64,000 nt of DNA from Diplocloster modestus (GCF_019042245.1 NZ_JAHQCX010000003.1:62001-126000), one strand, 5' to 3'; numbered from the stretch's first letter, positions 1-10,670 are shown. A program made the numbers and translations. The notes: a model not told the origin generated them from the sequence alone.

Positions 1-551
1 GCCGTCAGATCCAGGCATTCCAGATACCCGGTCACAGTCCGGGAATAATAAGGGCTTGTAACAGTTAAAGTATACTTTATTTTATTGTCATTGTCTGCCC
101 ACTTTTCAAATTTCAGTTCCTTCACTTCATTCTTCTTATAGAAACCTTCCCCATAATACCAGGTAGTCGGTTCATACAGGTAATCCTCTGAGTTGGGATA
201 CTTGATCCCCTCGTAGTCGATGATCAGCCCTTTCTCTTTATCCGCCCGGAGTGTGGCCGGATTGCCGCTCTTATCGCTGTACTTAATCTGTGAAAATCCT
301 GCCAGATCCGGGTCCTCCAGAATATACAGCCCGCCGGTATCATAACCGGCAGCGTAGGTCAGTTCATTCACGATTGTCTCCGATACGATTCTGACTTCAT
401 CTTCCACCCGGTTCATGGCGTTCAGTCTCAGATAGATCTTCGTGTAAGGCGAGATCAGCGCGGTAGCGGCAGCCATGAAGATGGCCGACAGCGCGAAGGC
501 CACGATGACTTCCACCATGGTAACGCCCCTGTTATTCTGCTTTTTCTTCAT
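1..551 (-). CDS. Prepilin-like protein, 3' end beyond window
   Basis: This reading frame starts at an ATG at 551 behind a GGAGGTGG ribosome-binding site and stays open to the window edge, so only the first 183 or so codons are seen. Its N-terminus (KKKQNNRGVTMVEVIVAFAL) has the short basic leader, the Gly-Val cleavage position, the Glu at +5 and the hydrophobic helix of class III prepilins, which are cut and methylated by a prepilin peptidase. After the helix comes a soluble domain (MNRVEDEVRIVSETIVNELT, then mixed beta-rich sequence) like minor pilins or pseudopilins of the PilW/GspJ kind. It is the last visible member of the operon led by the giant prepilin. The missing 3' end prevents a subfamily call. 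Confidence 0.85.
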   Translation of the reverse strand, partial: MKKKQNNRGVTMVEVIVAFALSAIFMAAATALISPYTKIYLRLNAMNRVEDEVRIVSETIVNELTYAAGYDTGGLYILEDPDLAGFSQIKYSDKSGNPATLRADKEKGLIIDYEGIKYPNSEDYLYEPTTWYYGEGFYKKNEVKELKFEKWADNDNKIKYTLTVTSPYYSRTVTGYLECLDLT

Positions 552-585
552 TCCGCCACCTCCTTCGCACGCTTCGCAATGTCCG

Positions 586-882
586 CTAATCATTTATATA
601 ATAGATCTGTCTGTCCGCGGGCTGATCTGTTTTGGTCACCCCCAGATCAGCTTCACCCATGTCCTCACCGAACATATTGACACGGACCGTCTGATGCATC
701 CCGTCCTGCCCTGTATAATAGGCGTTGGAAGCTGCCTCCGTCTTTTTCCAGATCTCCTCGGCCTTCTGAGAGAGTTTCCCTGAGAACACCACCGACTGCC
801 ACATCATAGCCATGCAGAGCATCAGTATGGAGAAGGACACCAGGACCTCCACTAAAGTAGATCCCTCCTGATTTTTCCTCAT
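586..882 (-). CDS. Minor pilin-like protein (98 aa)
   Basis: Small protein whose N-terminus (MRKNQEGSTLVEVLVSFSIL) has a prepilin peptidase motif with Ser at +1 and Glu at +5, followed by a membrane helix. The rest is a short soluble part ending in YYIND. It resembles GspI/PilV-type minor pseudopilins, which sit at or near the pilus tip. The ATG at 882 is chosen because GGAGGG lies 7 nt upstream; an ATG at 888 overlaps the stop of the previous gene as ATGA but is too close to the ribosome-binding site. Translation is probably coupled to the upstream gene. Confidence 0.82.
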   Translation of the reverse strand: MRKNQEGSTLVEVLVSFSILMLCMAMMWQSVVFSGKLSQKAEEIWKKTEAASNAYYTGQDGMHQTVRVNMFGEDMGEADLGVTKTDQPADRQIYYIND

Positions 883-884
883 AT

Positions 885-1490
885 TCATTCCCTCCCCGAC
901 GGGCTCCATGTACCAAGCCAGTCATCCTTCGTCACAGTCTGGCCCTGTTCCGCAGCCCGGTATGTCTTCTCATATCTGCCGGTGATGCTGTATTGCTGGT
1001 CATCCACCTCGCACTTTACGATAATGACCAGTTCACAGTGCAGTTTATCCGGATCGCTGCGGTCAGTGGTCTCCCAATAAATCTGGGTTGATATATTTCC
1101 AAACTTCTCATTTACCGGGAAAGCGGGATCGTTCGGCTGCAATACCACATCCGTTTTCTTGATCGTCTCCGACGCCCCGTGTCCCACTGTCCCCGGGTCA
1201 TAATCCAGCCAGGCCGGATCCTCCATCTGCTGATTGATCTTCGCGCAGAACTGACTGACCGCCGGATCTGTACCCAGCTGTTCCTTCAGCCATTCACTGA
1301 AAGTTATCGCCGAGATCCGGCTCTGTTCCTGGGCGAAGGACTGATTCGCCCTGCTGACTATCAGGGTGGCAGACAGCAGGATCGAAAGGGACAGGGCCAC
1401 GAACAGGCACATCAGACACATCACCACGATCATGGTATACCCTTTTTGACTCTCCTCCCTCCCCTTTCTGTTCTTCCGCTGATTAACCAT
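885..1490 (-). CDS. PilX-like pilus assembly protein (201 aa)
   Basis: The N-terminus has a positively charged leader, then KGYTMIVVMCLMCLFVALSL, a prepilin-like helix lacking the usual Glu at +5. This is typical of PilX/GspK-type minor pilins, which cap the pseudopilus. The remaining 150 residues are soluble and unrecognised. The ATG at 1490 has GGAGG 8 nt upstream and overlaps the stop codon of the giant prepilin gene by 8 nt, a strong sign of translational coupling. Its place between the giant prepilin and two other pilin-like genes supports a role in assembling or anchoring the same fibre. The assignment rests on the N-terminus and context only. Confidence 0.78.
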   Translation of the reverse strand: MVNQRKNRKGREESQKGYTMIVVMCLMCLFVALSLSILLSATLIVSRANQSFAQEQSRISAITFSEWLKEQLGTDPAVSQFCAKINQQMEDPAWLDYDPGTVGHGASETIKKTDVVLQPNDPAFPVNEKFGNISTQIYWETTDRSDPDKLHCELVIIVKCEVDDQQYSITGRYEKTYRAAEQGQTVTKDDWLGTWSPSGRE

Positions 1491-4400
1491 TTTCATCACC
1501 TCCGGCTTCCGCAGATCTGCTCGAAGGGACCGGCTCGTTTATGATATCATAGCCGTCGCCGGTTTTGATCCAGGTACTTCTTTCTAATACATCATACCGG
1601 CCGGCATCGTCAGGAACAGCCTGAAGTACAGCCTTCAAAGTCGGCGCGTAAGCCTGCGTATTCTCGTGAATACCGTCTTTTTCATTTCCTGAGGCATCCA
1701 CCTCCCTGCCGTCCGGCAGCTGCATCTGATAGCTAATGTTCCCGGTGCTGTCCGTGGTAATATAGAGCAGCGCCTGCAGTTTTAATGTATATCGGTAAGT
1801 TCCCTGTACTGCGGTATCCGTTCCTGTCAGAGTATTTTCATACAGGCTGAATACCTGGGTCTGGGGTGCGTCGGGCTTGGGCGCTCCGTTTAAACCGGCG
1901 CCCACGGATCCGTCCTCATTTAACACATTCACTGCGGTCTTACCATCGCTGTCCACTCCGATCCGGAAACGGTAGGTCTCTTCCTGCGGCACGCTGCCGC
2001 TGCTGACGTCTCCTGCTGCTTTTTGCTGCGTAAGTTCCAGATCATACTGTTTCGCAAACCGCACCGGCTGGAATGCCAGCACCGGATGATTGACCCGGAT
2101 CTTTTCCGTACTGCCGGTCCCATCCGAATCCAGAACTCTGGTTTCACTGTGTTCTATCGTCTGCACCGTCGACGTCCATGCCGGCACATCCAGAAGCCCC
2201 TTCGGCAGCTGATAGATCTGCCAACCGGTCCACTTGGAACTCACCTGTCCGTCAGATGCGCTGCGCACCCGCATCCAGAGATATCTCCCCGCATGCTCCG
2301 GGCCCAGAGCGGCCCGGTCCGCTCCCGCTGACAGGTTTCCAAAGGTAAGCTCCGATGCGGACAGCGTACCTCTCATCACCGCGGCTTCCGTATCCGTGCC
2401 GCCTGGTTCATAATCCGGTGTCTTCCCATCTAAGACCGCATACTCACATTTATAATATCCGTCTCCGGCTGTACCGGTCACGCGGAATTTGAAGCCCGGA
2501 TTCTCGAATTCATTCAGCGGGATATTCGTGAAGTCCCCCACCTCCTGATCCGCTCCGGAACTATTCTGGTGGTACAGGGCAAAGCCGCTGACCGCCGGAG
2601 GCTCCATCCGGGTCGGGACGATTACCGTAACCGCATCGCTTGAGTAAGAATTCTGATACCCGGAGTTGGGCTTCGCCACCGCCGCCACACTGACCAGCAG
2701 TGTATCGCCGGCTTTGAACACGGCCAGCTCTCCGCTCTCGATCTGAACATCCTTCTGTGTCGCTGAGGCTCCTGTCGATATGGTTGCCGTGATGGAGGAA
2801 TCCCCCTGTTTTGTAAAAATCAGATTATATCCCGCCAGAGCGGAGGTATCGGTAAGCCCGCTCCAGGAAATCCGGTATTTTAATTCATCCACGTCCGTCA
2901 GGGAAGCCGTTGGCCTCGTTACCGACGGCAGCCGCAGGGTCAGCGGATACACCGCGCTTCCTGTGCTGGACACGGACACTCCCTCCTGCCCGTTACGGGT
3001 CACGGTCAGCACCACTCTGCTGTAATTCCAGTTGGTACCGTCGATCTGCAGCAGATTGGTATTCAGTTTTTGCCTGGGGTAGAGGATCGTCTGTATCTCT
3101 GCTCCGGCCACACCGCTGTAGCCTGTGAGCATCACCTCATATCCGTTGGGATTCAGATTTCCCTGATCCCACCGGAAACTGTAGAGCGCCCGGCCTGCGG
3201 AATCATCTACCGTGTAATCCGCTTCGATCTGCGGCATCGGTTCCTGGCGGGCAGGAAGGCCCTTGGCCGTGTACTCTCCATAGGAACTGTAATCATTTAT
3301 ATGCTCCAACACGGTACTTTGCATCTGGCCGTTTTTCGGATAATAATATTTGGCAATACCGCTCTCCCATGGATAATACCGGATGATTACTTCTTCCCCG
3401 GGTTCCCGGTTCATCAGCGCACTGATCTGCTCTTCGGAGGTCAGATCCAGCCCTATATCAGCCAGCGCCCCGTTTCTCTGCAGCGACGCTATACTGCTGG
3501 CGATGACGCGTCCGCTGTCCCTGCCGGCCGTTTTATCCCGGATGATCATATCCACCCGGTACACGATGCTTCGATAAGATCCGGTATCCTGCATGCGCAT
3601 CTGCATCTGGTAATTAAAGTCCTCTGCGGATGTACCGAGGAATGTTCCCTGATCCGTCACGGCCGCTCTCAGAACACTGTTCGGCGACATGATATACTGC
3701 ATGGAAGAGAACTGGGAACTGTTATAGCCATCCGCACTGGCAACCGCCCGGAATGTATACTCTGACGTACCGCCCTGGGTATACAGGTGGTCATTGTTCT
3801 GATTGATGGATCTCTGCCCGGTCTTACCGTCCACCAGCGGTGTGGTGCTGTTGCCGCTGTATACCTCGATCTTCCAGTCCGGAATATCCGCATAATCTTC
3901 CGGATTCCGGATCATCAGATTTCCTTCTATCCGTCCGGCGGACTGATAGCCCAGGTATAATACCAGCTCCGGTGCCGGCAGTGTCTTTCTGGCCTTCTGA
4001 TCCTTCAGGATTATGGTGTCCGACGCCGCATATCTGTCATCATCGCAGACTGCTCGGATGGAAATATCAAAAGAATCACATTCTTCGTCCAGACGGAATT
4101 CCATATGGTCCTGCATTCCGCTTGCATATATGGTCTTGGTAAATACAGGCGTGCCGTCCCCGTCCTTTTTACCGGTAATGACGATTTCATAGCGGTCCGT
4201 ATATAATTGGGTCGCAGTATCCGGCTCCCAGGACACCGTATAGAAATCATCCGTTCCCGGCGTCACTTTTGCTGTCCACGGCATATTCAGCTGTTTCAGG
4301 TTCCCTGTCGGATAGGAATACTCCAGGCGATATATATCAAAATCGCCGGTATCCTCCCTGCTTATGGTACTGCTCTGGGAGAAATCCTGTTTCAGCCGTC

Positions 4401-7400
4401 CTGCGTCATACCCATAATCGGCAGGCAGATACAGATTTTGGAACTGAAGCTTCGCCCACTCGTAATCGTTCGCTTTCAGTGTGAGCTGGGCATGGGGTTC
4501 ATTTACAGAACAGTTTTTATTATTCCAGACATTCCTTCTGTTGGTATTGTTATAGTAAGACAACTGGTAAGGCGGTCCGGAATTATTCTGTCCGGTTTCA
4601 TATCCGATGTAATAGTTGTTTTTTCCGTTAACCGCTGACGCCATCTCTGTATTTACCGTATTCAGACAATAATTCATGTCAAAGGTACTGCCGGAAATAT
4701 CTCCGATTCCATAATAATTTTTACCGGTGGTACCCATACCGTAATTCACGCACCGGTACAGCTTTATATTTAAATTTTTCTTGTTGCCGGCCCCCGCTGT
4801 AATCCCGGAAGCCCGTTCGCCTCTGCCGTTACCGATCATGCCGGCATTGTAAGAGTCCGCGATAAACAGGTTCAGCTTGTTCTGGTTCGTATTAAATCCC
4901 CCGCAAATCCCGGCCACGGACATATTTCCCGTGTTTCCACCGTGGACATAGCCTTCATTCCCGCAGCGGATCACATTGATCTCCATATTATTCTGATTGA
5001 TCCACCCGGAACCAACGATTCCGCCGATCGATAACATGGATTTGCCGGCATCGCTGTCATTTCCATTAGTGCTGATCTCACCATAGTTGACACACTCGGC
5101 TACCGTACCGCCCAGCTCCCGCCAGTGGCCGACGATTCCGCCGCTGTCACTGTAAGTCGTATTCACGCTTCCCCGGTTGGTGCATTTGGATATCATGGTA
5201 CCGCTGTTTAACCGGTTGATCTGGCCGCCGACGATACCGCCGGCTCCCCAGCCGCCGTAGACAAAGGCCCTGTTCTCACACTCCAGGATCTCATACCCGG
5301 ACTGATTCACGCCGGCGATTCCTCCGGTATAATCCCCTTCGGTTTTGCTGTAATTATTGACGATCCTCCAGTCGCTTCCGGTGGAACATCCGGTCAGCCG
5401 GCCCGTGGGCGCGTTGATCCCGGTGATTCCGCCCAGGATACCACGGCCATTTTTGTTGGACGCAGAACTGTCACCCAGCCATACCGGGTAGCTTTTATTC
5501 TCATAACCAGAAGCCCCGCTGTCAGTGATGGTTCCATAATTATCCCCTGTGATGCCCCCGGCGTAACTGTTAGCTGTCATCAGCCTCACCGTGGAATCGG
5601 CGGCACTTTTTAAACCGGAACCCCGGATCACTCCCATTTCTTTGTTTTGGCCTGTGATCCCACCCGCGAACACCGCATCCTGTCCTCTTTCCAGGAAGCC
5701 CCCGGATAATTTGCTGTCAAATGTACTGCTGGTTTTTCCGATTACCGTTCCGTCCAGATAGCAGCTTTCGATGACCGCCTCCTGTACATCGCTGCCGTTG
5801 ATCCCTGCGATACCGCCGATCCCATAGGCAGTTCCTCCCGTGTATATACTCACTGTCCCCGCGAAGGAATAACCGGTGATGGCTCCCAGATTGGTACCGG
5901 CAATTCCACCGATATTCCCCTTCAGTGACTGGGTCCCCAGCTCCACCGAAGGGTCCATGACCCTGATTTGGCCGTCAAAGCTGCGGATCTGGGCGCCTGG
6001 GCTGTTATAGCCGGATACCCCGCCTATGGATGAGCCGGTCACATTGGACACGATTACCGTGTCTGTAACTTGTCTTGCATTTCCGATCCGGCCCGCGTCC
6101 TCGATTACCGCCTGATTGTATCCGGCGATTCCGCCAATATAGTTCTCCGCTTTCGCAGTGATGCTGTTCGATACATTTGTGGCGGTGTCCAGCCAGCAGC
6201 CCTTCACCATACCTTTGTTCCAGCCAACGATTCCGCCCACATAGCCAGCGCCCTGTACCTGAACGGTTTCCACGAAACTCTTGCAGCGGCTGGATTCGAT
6301 CCATGCATTTTCATTATTATGGGCCGCGATACCGCCTACGTCGCCGCTGGCACGGACGATACCGGCATTCGTACAGTTGAGAATCCTCCCGTCATTTTCC
6401 GCTGTGATTCCTCCGGACAGTCCGCTGTCCGATTGAACGGTTCCGGAAATGATCCATCCCGATATCTGTCCGGTCTGGTCCTGATACCCGGCGATTCCTC
6501 CGGCTCTGCCGGACGTGGCCTGTACCTCATAGTTGATCAGTATCTGATCATCCGAATCCCGGACTCCCTGTATGTACCCCTGGTTATAACCCGCCAGGCC
6601 GCCTACGTTATCCGCTCCGGCCACGGCAGGCTTATCATCCGAATAAGCCGCCGTCTCATATATGCGTCCTTCCGGCAGATTCAGTCCTGTGATCCCACCT
6701 ATATTTTCTCCGGTTCCTGATACGCCGATAAAGCTGCGGATGAAACAGGAAGTGATCGTCCCCCGGTTCTGCGCGGCGATACCGCCCACATTTTTTCCGG
6801 TTCCGCGTACCGCGCTGTCTTTGCCCCCGTAGTTCACTCCGCTGTCCCGGATCAGCCCGTCTTTATCATTATAAGCCACCAGGCCTCCCACATCACTGCC
6901 TCCGGTAACCTGTCCGGTCAGCGTACATTTCTGTACCGTGCCCTTATTAAGGCCAGCCACAGAACCAATATGATCCGAACCGCTCAGTGTTCCGATATTT
7001 CCGCAATTCTCAATCGTTCCCCGGTTTACTTCCGCCAGACCGCCGGTGTAGTATCCTTTTCCAAGTACCTTACCGTTCTCCACATTGCGGCAGTTATCGA
7101 TGACCATCTTCTGCGTAACGATTCCCGCGATCCCGCCGGCATAGGAAAACGTGACGTCTTCTCTGCTGTCCAATGAGGTATCCCTCACCGCCCTCTGGGC
7201 CTGAACGATAGCGCTGTTCTGTATATTCCTGATCTCCATCCTGGTATAAGGCACATTATAGCCGACGACCCCGCCCACATAGAGGGGCGCCGTGACACCT
7301 TTCAGCCGGTTGTTATACTCATCGGCTCTTCCCTCGAAGATCAGTCTGGCATCTGTATGGTTTCCCGCAGAGTCCTCCTCCAGAATATCCTCCACCGACC

Positions 7401-10400
7401 CGACGGTGCTCAACCGCCGGATCATTTCCCCGATCCGGGCGGACGCCGTCTGGTCGTTCCGTGTCAGGCAGGTGTATCCTGCGTAACCGCCGACGCAGGC
7501 TCCTTTCTCAGGCTGCTCCGTATCCTGGGATACCACATCCCCCAGAAAATTATTCACGGAACAGTCTATAACGATCTCCCGGTTAGAATCTGCCGCCATG
7601 ATAAGTCCGCCGAAGGCACCGCCCACATAATAGCTGCCCTCCACCAGATTCGGGTTTGATTGTATCCGGATCAGCTTCCCATCTTTATCCGTGAATAGTT
7701 CCGGAGTCGTGTTCAGGCCGATATAGCCGCCTGTAAAATTCTCCCCGCGTATGTACCCGCCGCCCAGCGCGTATCCGGTAATCCGTCCGCTGTAAGCGCT
7801 GTCGCTGCCGGACGCGGTATCCTCCGCCTGTTCATTTTCTCCAACGATTCCGCCTACATAATTCCTGCCGCCCACGATACTGCGCACATTCAGATCGCTT
7901 TCACCGCTGTCGATGTAGCCGCAGTTATATCCCGCGAGCCCTCCGGCATAGTCCCCGGTTCCTCCCAGTACGTAAGCATCGTCCACCAGATCCTTTCCGT
8001 TGTTGGCCGAGTTTACTTTGCTGTAGCAGCTTTTAAGGACCCCCGCGTTGAAGCCGGCGATTCCTCCGGCGTATCCCGGCCGCTCCACATCAGAAGCCAT
8101 AGGGTCGGTTATGGTGTCATCTTCCACATATCCGCAGGCCGTTATAATTCCCTCGTTGACCCAGCCCCTGACGATCACATCCTGCGAAAAGCGCTTGAGA
8201 GGGCGAATCGCCTTCACCTGCTCTTCAAAGTCCGCTGCGGACTGATCGGGTTTGAAGTCCTCCGGAATATCCAGTTCTCCGTTTACGCCGATGATCCCGC
8301 CCACATATTCCGTGCCCACCACGTTGGCCTGGTTTTTTCTGCTTCCCGCTACCATGTATTCATCGCCGTCCGCCTCGGCTTTCCCCGCATTGTATCCGGC
8401 GATTCCCCCGACAAACCGGTTTCCTATCACATAGGCAGCAGCGTTTTTTTCATTTTCATCCCGATTCACCGTACCGCAGTTCTCGATGTAACCGTGGTCG
8501 TTATATCCGGCGATTCCCCCCACAAACATTCCGGTCAGTTTGCTGGAATCCAGGTTTCCTTCCTCATCATAGGGATTGTCGGCAGGCGCGCTGATACATT
8601 CTTTTATGGTGCCGCCCTTGTTATAACCGGTGATTCCGCCGATATAAAAGCTGTCCGCTTCCCGGCCTTTCACGGCCGCATAGTTCTCACACTTCTCCGC
8701 CCTGGCTCCGGCGCCGGTTCCTGCAGCAGCCTGCGGTTCCATATAACCGGCGATACCGCCCACATAATTACCTCCGGTCACTTTGCCTGCCACGTTGATT
8801 CCGGCCAGATTTCCAGAGTTCCGTCCGCAGACGATCCCTACATAATCTTCTCCCGCCGCGTTGGCATTCCGGAAGGTCAGATTCTCCACCGTGCCGGAAT
8901 TGATCTGGAACAGCCCCAGATACCCGGCCGGTTCGGCCGTCTCCGAAGGAGCTTCATACAAGACGAGTCCGTTAATCTTATGTTTTTTCTGCAGCAGGCC
9001 CGTCTCCACTTTAACCGAAGAGTTCCTCTTTAATTCCGGGATCGGGACAAAGGCCGCCGCGGCCCCCTCCGGGAATTCCGGGCTTATGGCGATCCCCACC
9101 GGCTTCTGCCCGTTCTCATATACGTATCCGCGCTCCAGTATCCCCTTCTCTCCAGCCCAGATCAGATCTTGGCCCTGGATATAGGTGATCTTCTCGGCAG
9201 CTGTCTTTTTCGCATCTTCTGTATACCGTATGTTATTCAGATGCCTAAAATTCTTAACGGTATAAGTTACTTCGCCGCTTTCCTTCTTATCGGTCTTTTT
9301 ATCTGCAAACAGCGCGTTTTCAGGTCCACTCTGTTTCCACGCACTGGTTTTATATGGTTTTCCGGAAGCCTGTATCCTGGCGTAAATATTTTCAGCCTGC
9401 AGGCCCAGTCTGGTAATGCTGAAAGTCTCTTTTTCCGTATTGGAGTCCTGATCCACCTCTGTGGCCGCCGGCGCTTTTAGAGCTGCCAGGTCCAGCGCGT
9501 CCAGCACAATGGTCAGGGAATTGTCCTCTTCCCCATACGCATAAAACGGTACGTTCGAAATCACTTTTTGAACATCATTTCCATCCGCGTCATAGAAGTG
9601 ACAGGTGACATCGCAGGAGATGCGGTTCCGGGTATCTGCGGCCCCCGGCAGGCTGTCCCCATCCGGTTCATAGGCTTTGATCCAGTTATCCTTTTCCGGC
9701 TGTCCGGATACATCGGAGTTCACGGCCAGAGACAGCAGCGGCCTCTTTTCATCGCTGTCATAGATATCGATGGAGTAGCTTAAAAAGGAACTCAGATGCT
9801 CGAATTCTTTGCTCATGGCCCAATTCAGGGTTAAACGCTCATCATTGATCAGCTGTACACGATTGATCGCGGTCTTTCCCTTGCTGCCGGGAGCGGCGCT
9901 TGACATATCCACATTGTAGAATCCGATGGACTTGTCTTTCCTGATTTCTTCGGAACGGTCGGAAATGCCGGTCTCGCTGCCAGAGGATTCCCCATATGTA
10001 AAGGCCTGCTGCCTGTCGCAGTAAAGCGCTGAATACACGGTGCCGTCATAGGGATCAAACTCCAGACAGATGGAAGCATCCAGGATGGAGCTGTCGTAAA
10101 TATAATCGGACAGAAGATCCAATAGCGCCTGAGACGCCTCATCATTTCTGCTCTCATCCTTCGATATCATGAGATAATAGAGACGGTTTTCATATTGATC
10201 TCCCGTTATCTCCGGATTCTTTATGCGGCTGATGTCCACCATACCCTTATTGATTCCATTTTTACTCTCATCCTCCATCAGAATCTGAAGATCCTTTAGC
10301 TGGCCGTTTGCTTTATAATGGGTTAAGGATGTCTGCGCGGCATAAAAAATCGTCTCCGCGTAATTATTATTTCTAATATAATTCGCGTGACGAATATAAG

Positions 10401-10509
10401 CCGTGAGCCCCAGGCCCGCGACGGATAATAATATTACCAGAATTATCAGGGTTACGATGGTTTCCACCAGGGTAAATCCGCGATTGTTTTTCGTCATAAG
10501 CTTCTTCAT
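1483..10509 (-). CDS. Giant prepilin-type GLUG-repeat adhesin (3008 aa)
   Basis: A single 9-kb gene. Starting at the ATG at 10509 (AGGG upstream), the protein opens with a prepilin signal (NNRGFTLVETIVTLIILVIL), so it should be exported, cut by prepilin peptidase and inserted like a type IV pilin or pseudopilin. Residues about 35-500 form a pilin-like and beta-rich head. Residues about 530-1940 hold some 35 degenerate repeats of the form Y-V-G-G-I-A-G-Y-N-x-G, the GLUG motif found in bacterial surface adhesins. Residues about 1950-3000 look like several fibronectin III-like domains. No LPXTG motif or C-terminal membrane helix is seen, so the N-terminal helix is the only apparent anchor. It heads an operon with three pilin-like genes and lies behind a cyclic-di-GMP riboswitch. 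The role as a pilus-linked adhesin is inferred; the domains are seen directly. Confidence 0.92.
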   Translation of the reverse strand: MKKLMTKNNRGFTLVETIVTLIILVILLSVAGLGLTAYIRHANYIRNNNYAETIFYAAQTSLTHYKANGQLKDLQILMEDESKNGINKGMVDISRIKNPEITGDQYENRLYYLMISKDESRNDEASQALLDLLSDYIYDSSILDASICLEFDPYDGTVYSALYCDRQQAFTYGESSGSETGISDRSEEIRKDKSIGFYNVDMSSAAPGSKGKTAINRVQLINDERLTLNWAMSKEFEHLSSFLSYSIDIYDSDEKRPLLSLAVNSDVSGQPEKDNWIKAYEPDGDSLPGAADTRNRISCDVTCHFYDADGNDVQKVISNVPFYAYGEEDNSLTIVLDALDLAALKAPAATEVDQDSNTEKETFSITRLGLQAENIYARIQASGKPYKTSAWKQSGPENALFADKKTDKKESGEVTYTVKNFRHLNNIRYTEDAKKTAAEKITYIQGQDLIWAGEKGILERGYVYENGQKPVGIAISPEFPEGAAAAFVPIPELKRNSSVKVETGLLQKKHKINGLVLYEAPSETAEPAGYLGLFQINSGTVENLTFRNANAAGEDYVGIVCGRNSGNLAGINVAGKVTGGNYVGGIAGYMEPQAAAGTGAGARAEKCENYAAVKGREADSFYIGGITGYNKGGTIKECISAPADNPYDEEGNLDSSKLTGMFVGGIAGYNDHGYIENCGTVNRDENEKNAAAYVIGNRFVGGIAGYNAGKAEADGDEYMVAGSRKNQANVVGTEYVGGIIGVNGELDIPEDFKPDQSAADFEEQVKAIRPLKRFSQDVIVRGWVNEGIITACGYVEDDTITDPMASDVERPGYAGGIAGFNAGVLKSCYSKVNSANNGKDLVDDAYVLGGTGDYAGGLAGYNCGYIDSGESDLNVRSIVGGRNYVGGIVGENEQAEDTASGSDSAYSGRITGYALGGGYIRGENFTGGYIGLNTTPELFTDKDGKLIRIQSNPNLVEGSYYVGGAFGGLIMAADSNREIVIDCSVNNFLGDVVSQDTEQPEKGACVGGYAGYTCLTRNDQTASARIGEMIRRLSTVGSVEDILEEDSAGNHTDARLIFEGRADEYNNRLKGVTAPLYVGGVVGYNVPYTRMEIRNIQNSAIVQAQRAVRDTSLDSREDVTFSYAGGIAGIVTQKMVIDNCRNVENGKVLGKGYYTGGLAEVNRGTIENCGNIGTLSGSDHIGSVAGLNKGTVQKCTLTGQVTGGSDVGGLVAYNDKDGLIRDSGVNYGGKDSAVRGTGKNVGGIAAQNRGTITSCFIRSFIGVSGTGENIGGITGLNLPEGRIYETAAYSDDKPAVAGADNVGGLAGYNQGYIQGVRDSDDQILINYEVQATSGRAGGIAGYQDQTGQISGWIISGTVQSDSGLSGGITAENDGRILNCTNAGIVRASGDVGGIAAHNNENAWIESSRCKSFVETVQVQGAGYVGGIVGWNKGMVKGCWLDTATNVSNSITAKAENYIGGIAGYNQAVIEDAGRIGNARQVTDTVIVSNVTGSSIGGVSGYNSPGAQIRSFDGQIRVMDPSVELGTQSLKGNIGGIAGTNLGAITGYSFAGTVSIYTGGTAYGIGGIAGINGSDVQEAVIESCYLDGTVIGKTSSTFDSKLSGGFLERGQDAVFAGGITGQNKEMGVIRGSGLKSAADSTVRLMTANSYAGGITGDNYGTITDSGASGYENKSYPVWLGDSSASNKNGRGILGGITGINAPTGRLTGCSTGSDWRIVNNYSKTEGDYTGGIAGVNQSGYEILECENRAFVYGGWGAGGIVGGQINRLNSGTMISKCTNRGSVNTTYSDSGGIVGHWRELGGTVAECVNYGEISTNGNDSDAGKSMLSIGGIVGSGWINQNNMEINVIRCGNEGYVHGGNTGNMSVAGICGGFNTNQNKLNLFIADSYNAGMIGNGRGERASGITAGAGNKKNLNIKLYRCVNYGMGTTGKNYYGIGDISGSTFDMNYCLNTVNTEMASAVNGKNNYYIGYETGQNNSGPPYQLSYYNNTNRRNVWNNKNCSVNEPHAQLTLKANDYEWAKLQFQNLYLPADYGYDAGRLKQDFSQSSTISREDTGDFDIYRLEYSYPTGNLKQLNMPWTAKVTPGTDDFYTVSWEPDTATQLYTDRYEIVITGKKDGDGTPVFTKTIYASGMQDHMEFRLDEECDSFDISIRAVCDDDRYAASDTIILKDQKARKTLPAPELVLYLGYQSAGRIEGNLMIRNPEDYADIPDWKIEVYSGNSTTPLVDGKTGQRSINQNNDHLYTQGGTSEYTFRAVASADGYNSSQFSSMQYIMSPNSVLRAAVTDQGTFLGTSAEDFNYQMQMRMQDTGSYRSIVYRVDMIIRDKTAGRDSGRVIASSIASLQRNGALADIGLDLTSEEQISALMNREPGEEVIIRYYPWESGIAKYYYPKNGQMQSTVLEHINDYSSYGEYTAKGLPARQEPMPQIEADYTVDDSAGRALYSFRWDQGNLNPNGYEVMLTGYSGVAGAEIQTILYPRQKLNTNLLQIDGTNWNYSRVVLTVTRNGQEGVSVSSTGSAVYPLTLRLPSVTRPTASLTDVDELKYRISWSGLTDTSALAGYNLIFTKQGDSSITATISTGASATQKDVQIESGELAVFKAGDTLLVSVAAVAKPNSGYQNSYSSDAVTVIVPTRMEPPAVSGFALYHQNSSGADQEVGDFTNIPLNEFENPGFKFRVTGTAGDGYYKCEYAVLDGKTPDYEPGGTDTEAAVMRGTLSASELTFGNLSAGADRAALGPEHAGRYLWMRVRSASDGQVSSKWTGWQIYQLPKGLLDVPAWTSTVQTIEHSETRVLDSDGTGSTEKIRVNHPVLAFQPVRFAKQYDLELTQQKAAGDVSSGSVPQEETYRFRIGVDSDGKTAVNVLNEDGSVGAGLNGAPKPDAPQTQVFSLYENTLTGTDTAVQGTYRYTLKLQALLYITTDSTGNISYQMQLPDGREVDASGNEKDGIHENTQAYAPTLKAVLQAVPDDAGRYDVLERSTWIKTGDGYDIINEPVPSSRSAEAGGDENG

Positions 10510-10544
10510 AACATCCCTGCTTGCTTTCCTATTCCTGCGAATTT

Positions 10545-10670
10545 TGTCAGAGAGTTCGCAAGGGAAACTCTCTGCCTGCGGCAATCCGCATCAGCAGTAT
10601 CTCCCTTTTCGCCGCGGTGTGGTCCCCTGCGTTTTTTACACAATAGGGATACCCCTATTGAATAAAAAAT
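10545..10670. repeat. Dispersed intergenic hairpin element, family A
   Basis: Holds the core GAAACTCTCTGCCTGCGGC, then CCGC, TTTTCGCCGC and CCTGCG words in the same order as the copy at 50374-50500, and ends in a small palindrome (CAATAGGG ... CCCTATTG). It sits in the leader of the giant prepilin gene, after the riboswitch terminator. No open reading frame is plausible. It looks like a non-autonomous palindromic element; its origin is unknown. Confidence 0.6.

Noticed and set aside
3070..3765. 231-codon plus-strand frame inside the giant prepilin gene
   Set aside because: Antisense shadow; the minus-strand frame is continuous and has coherent domains.
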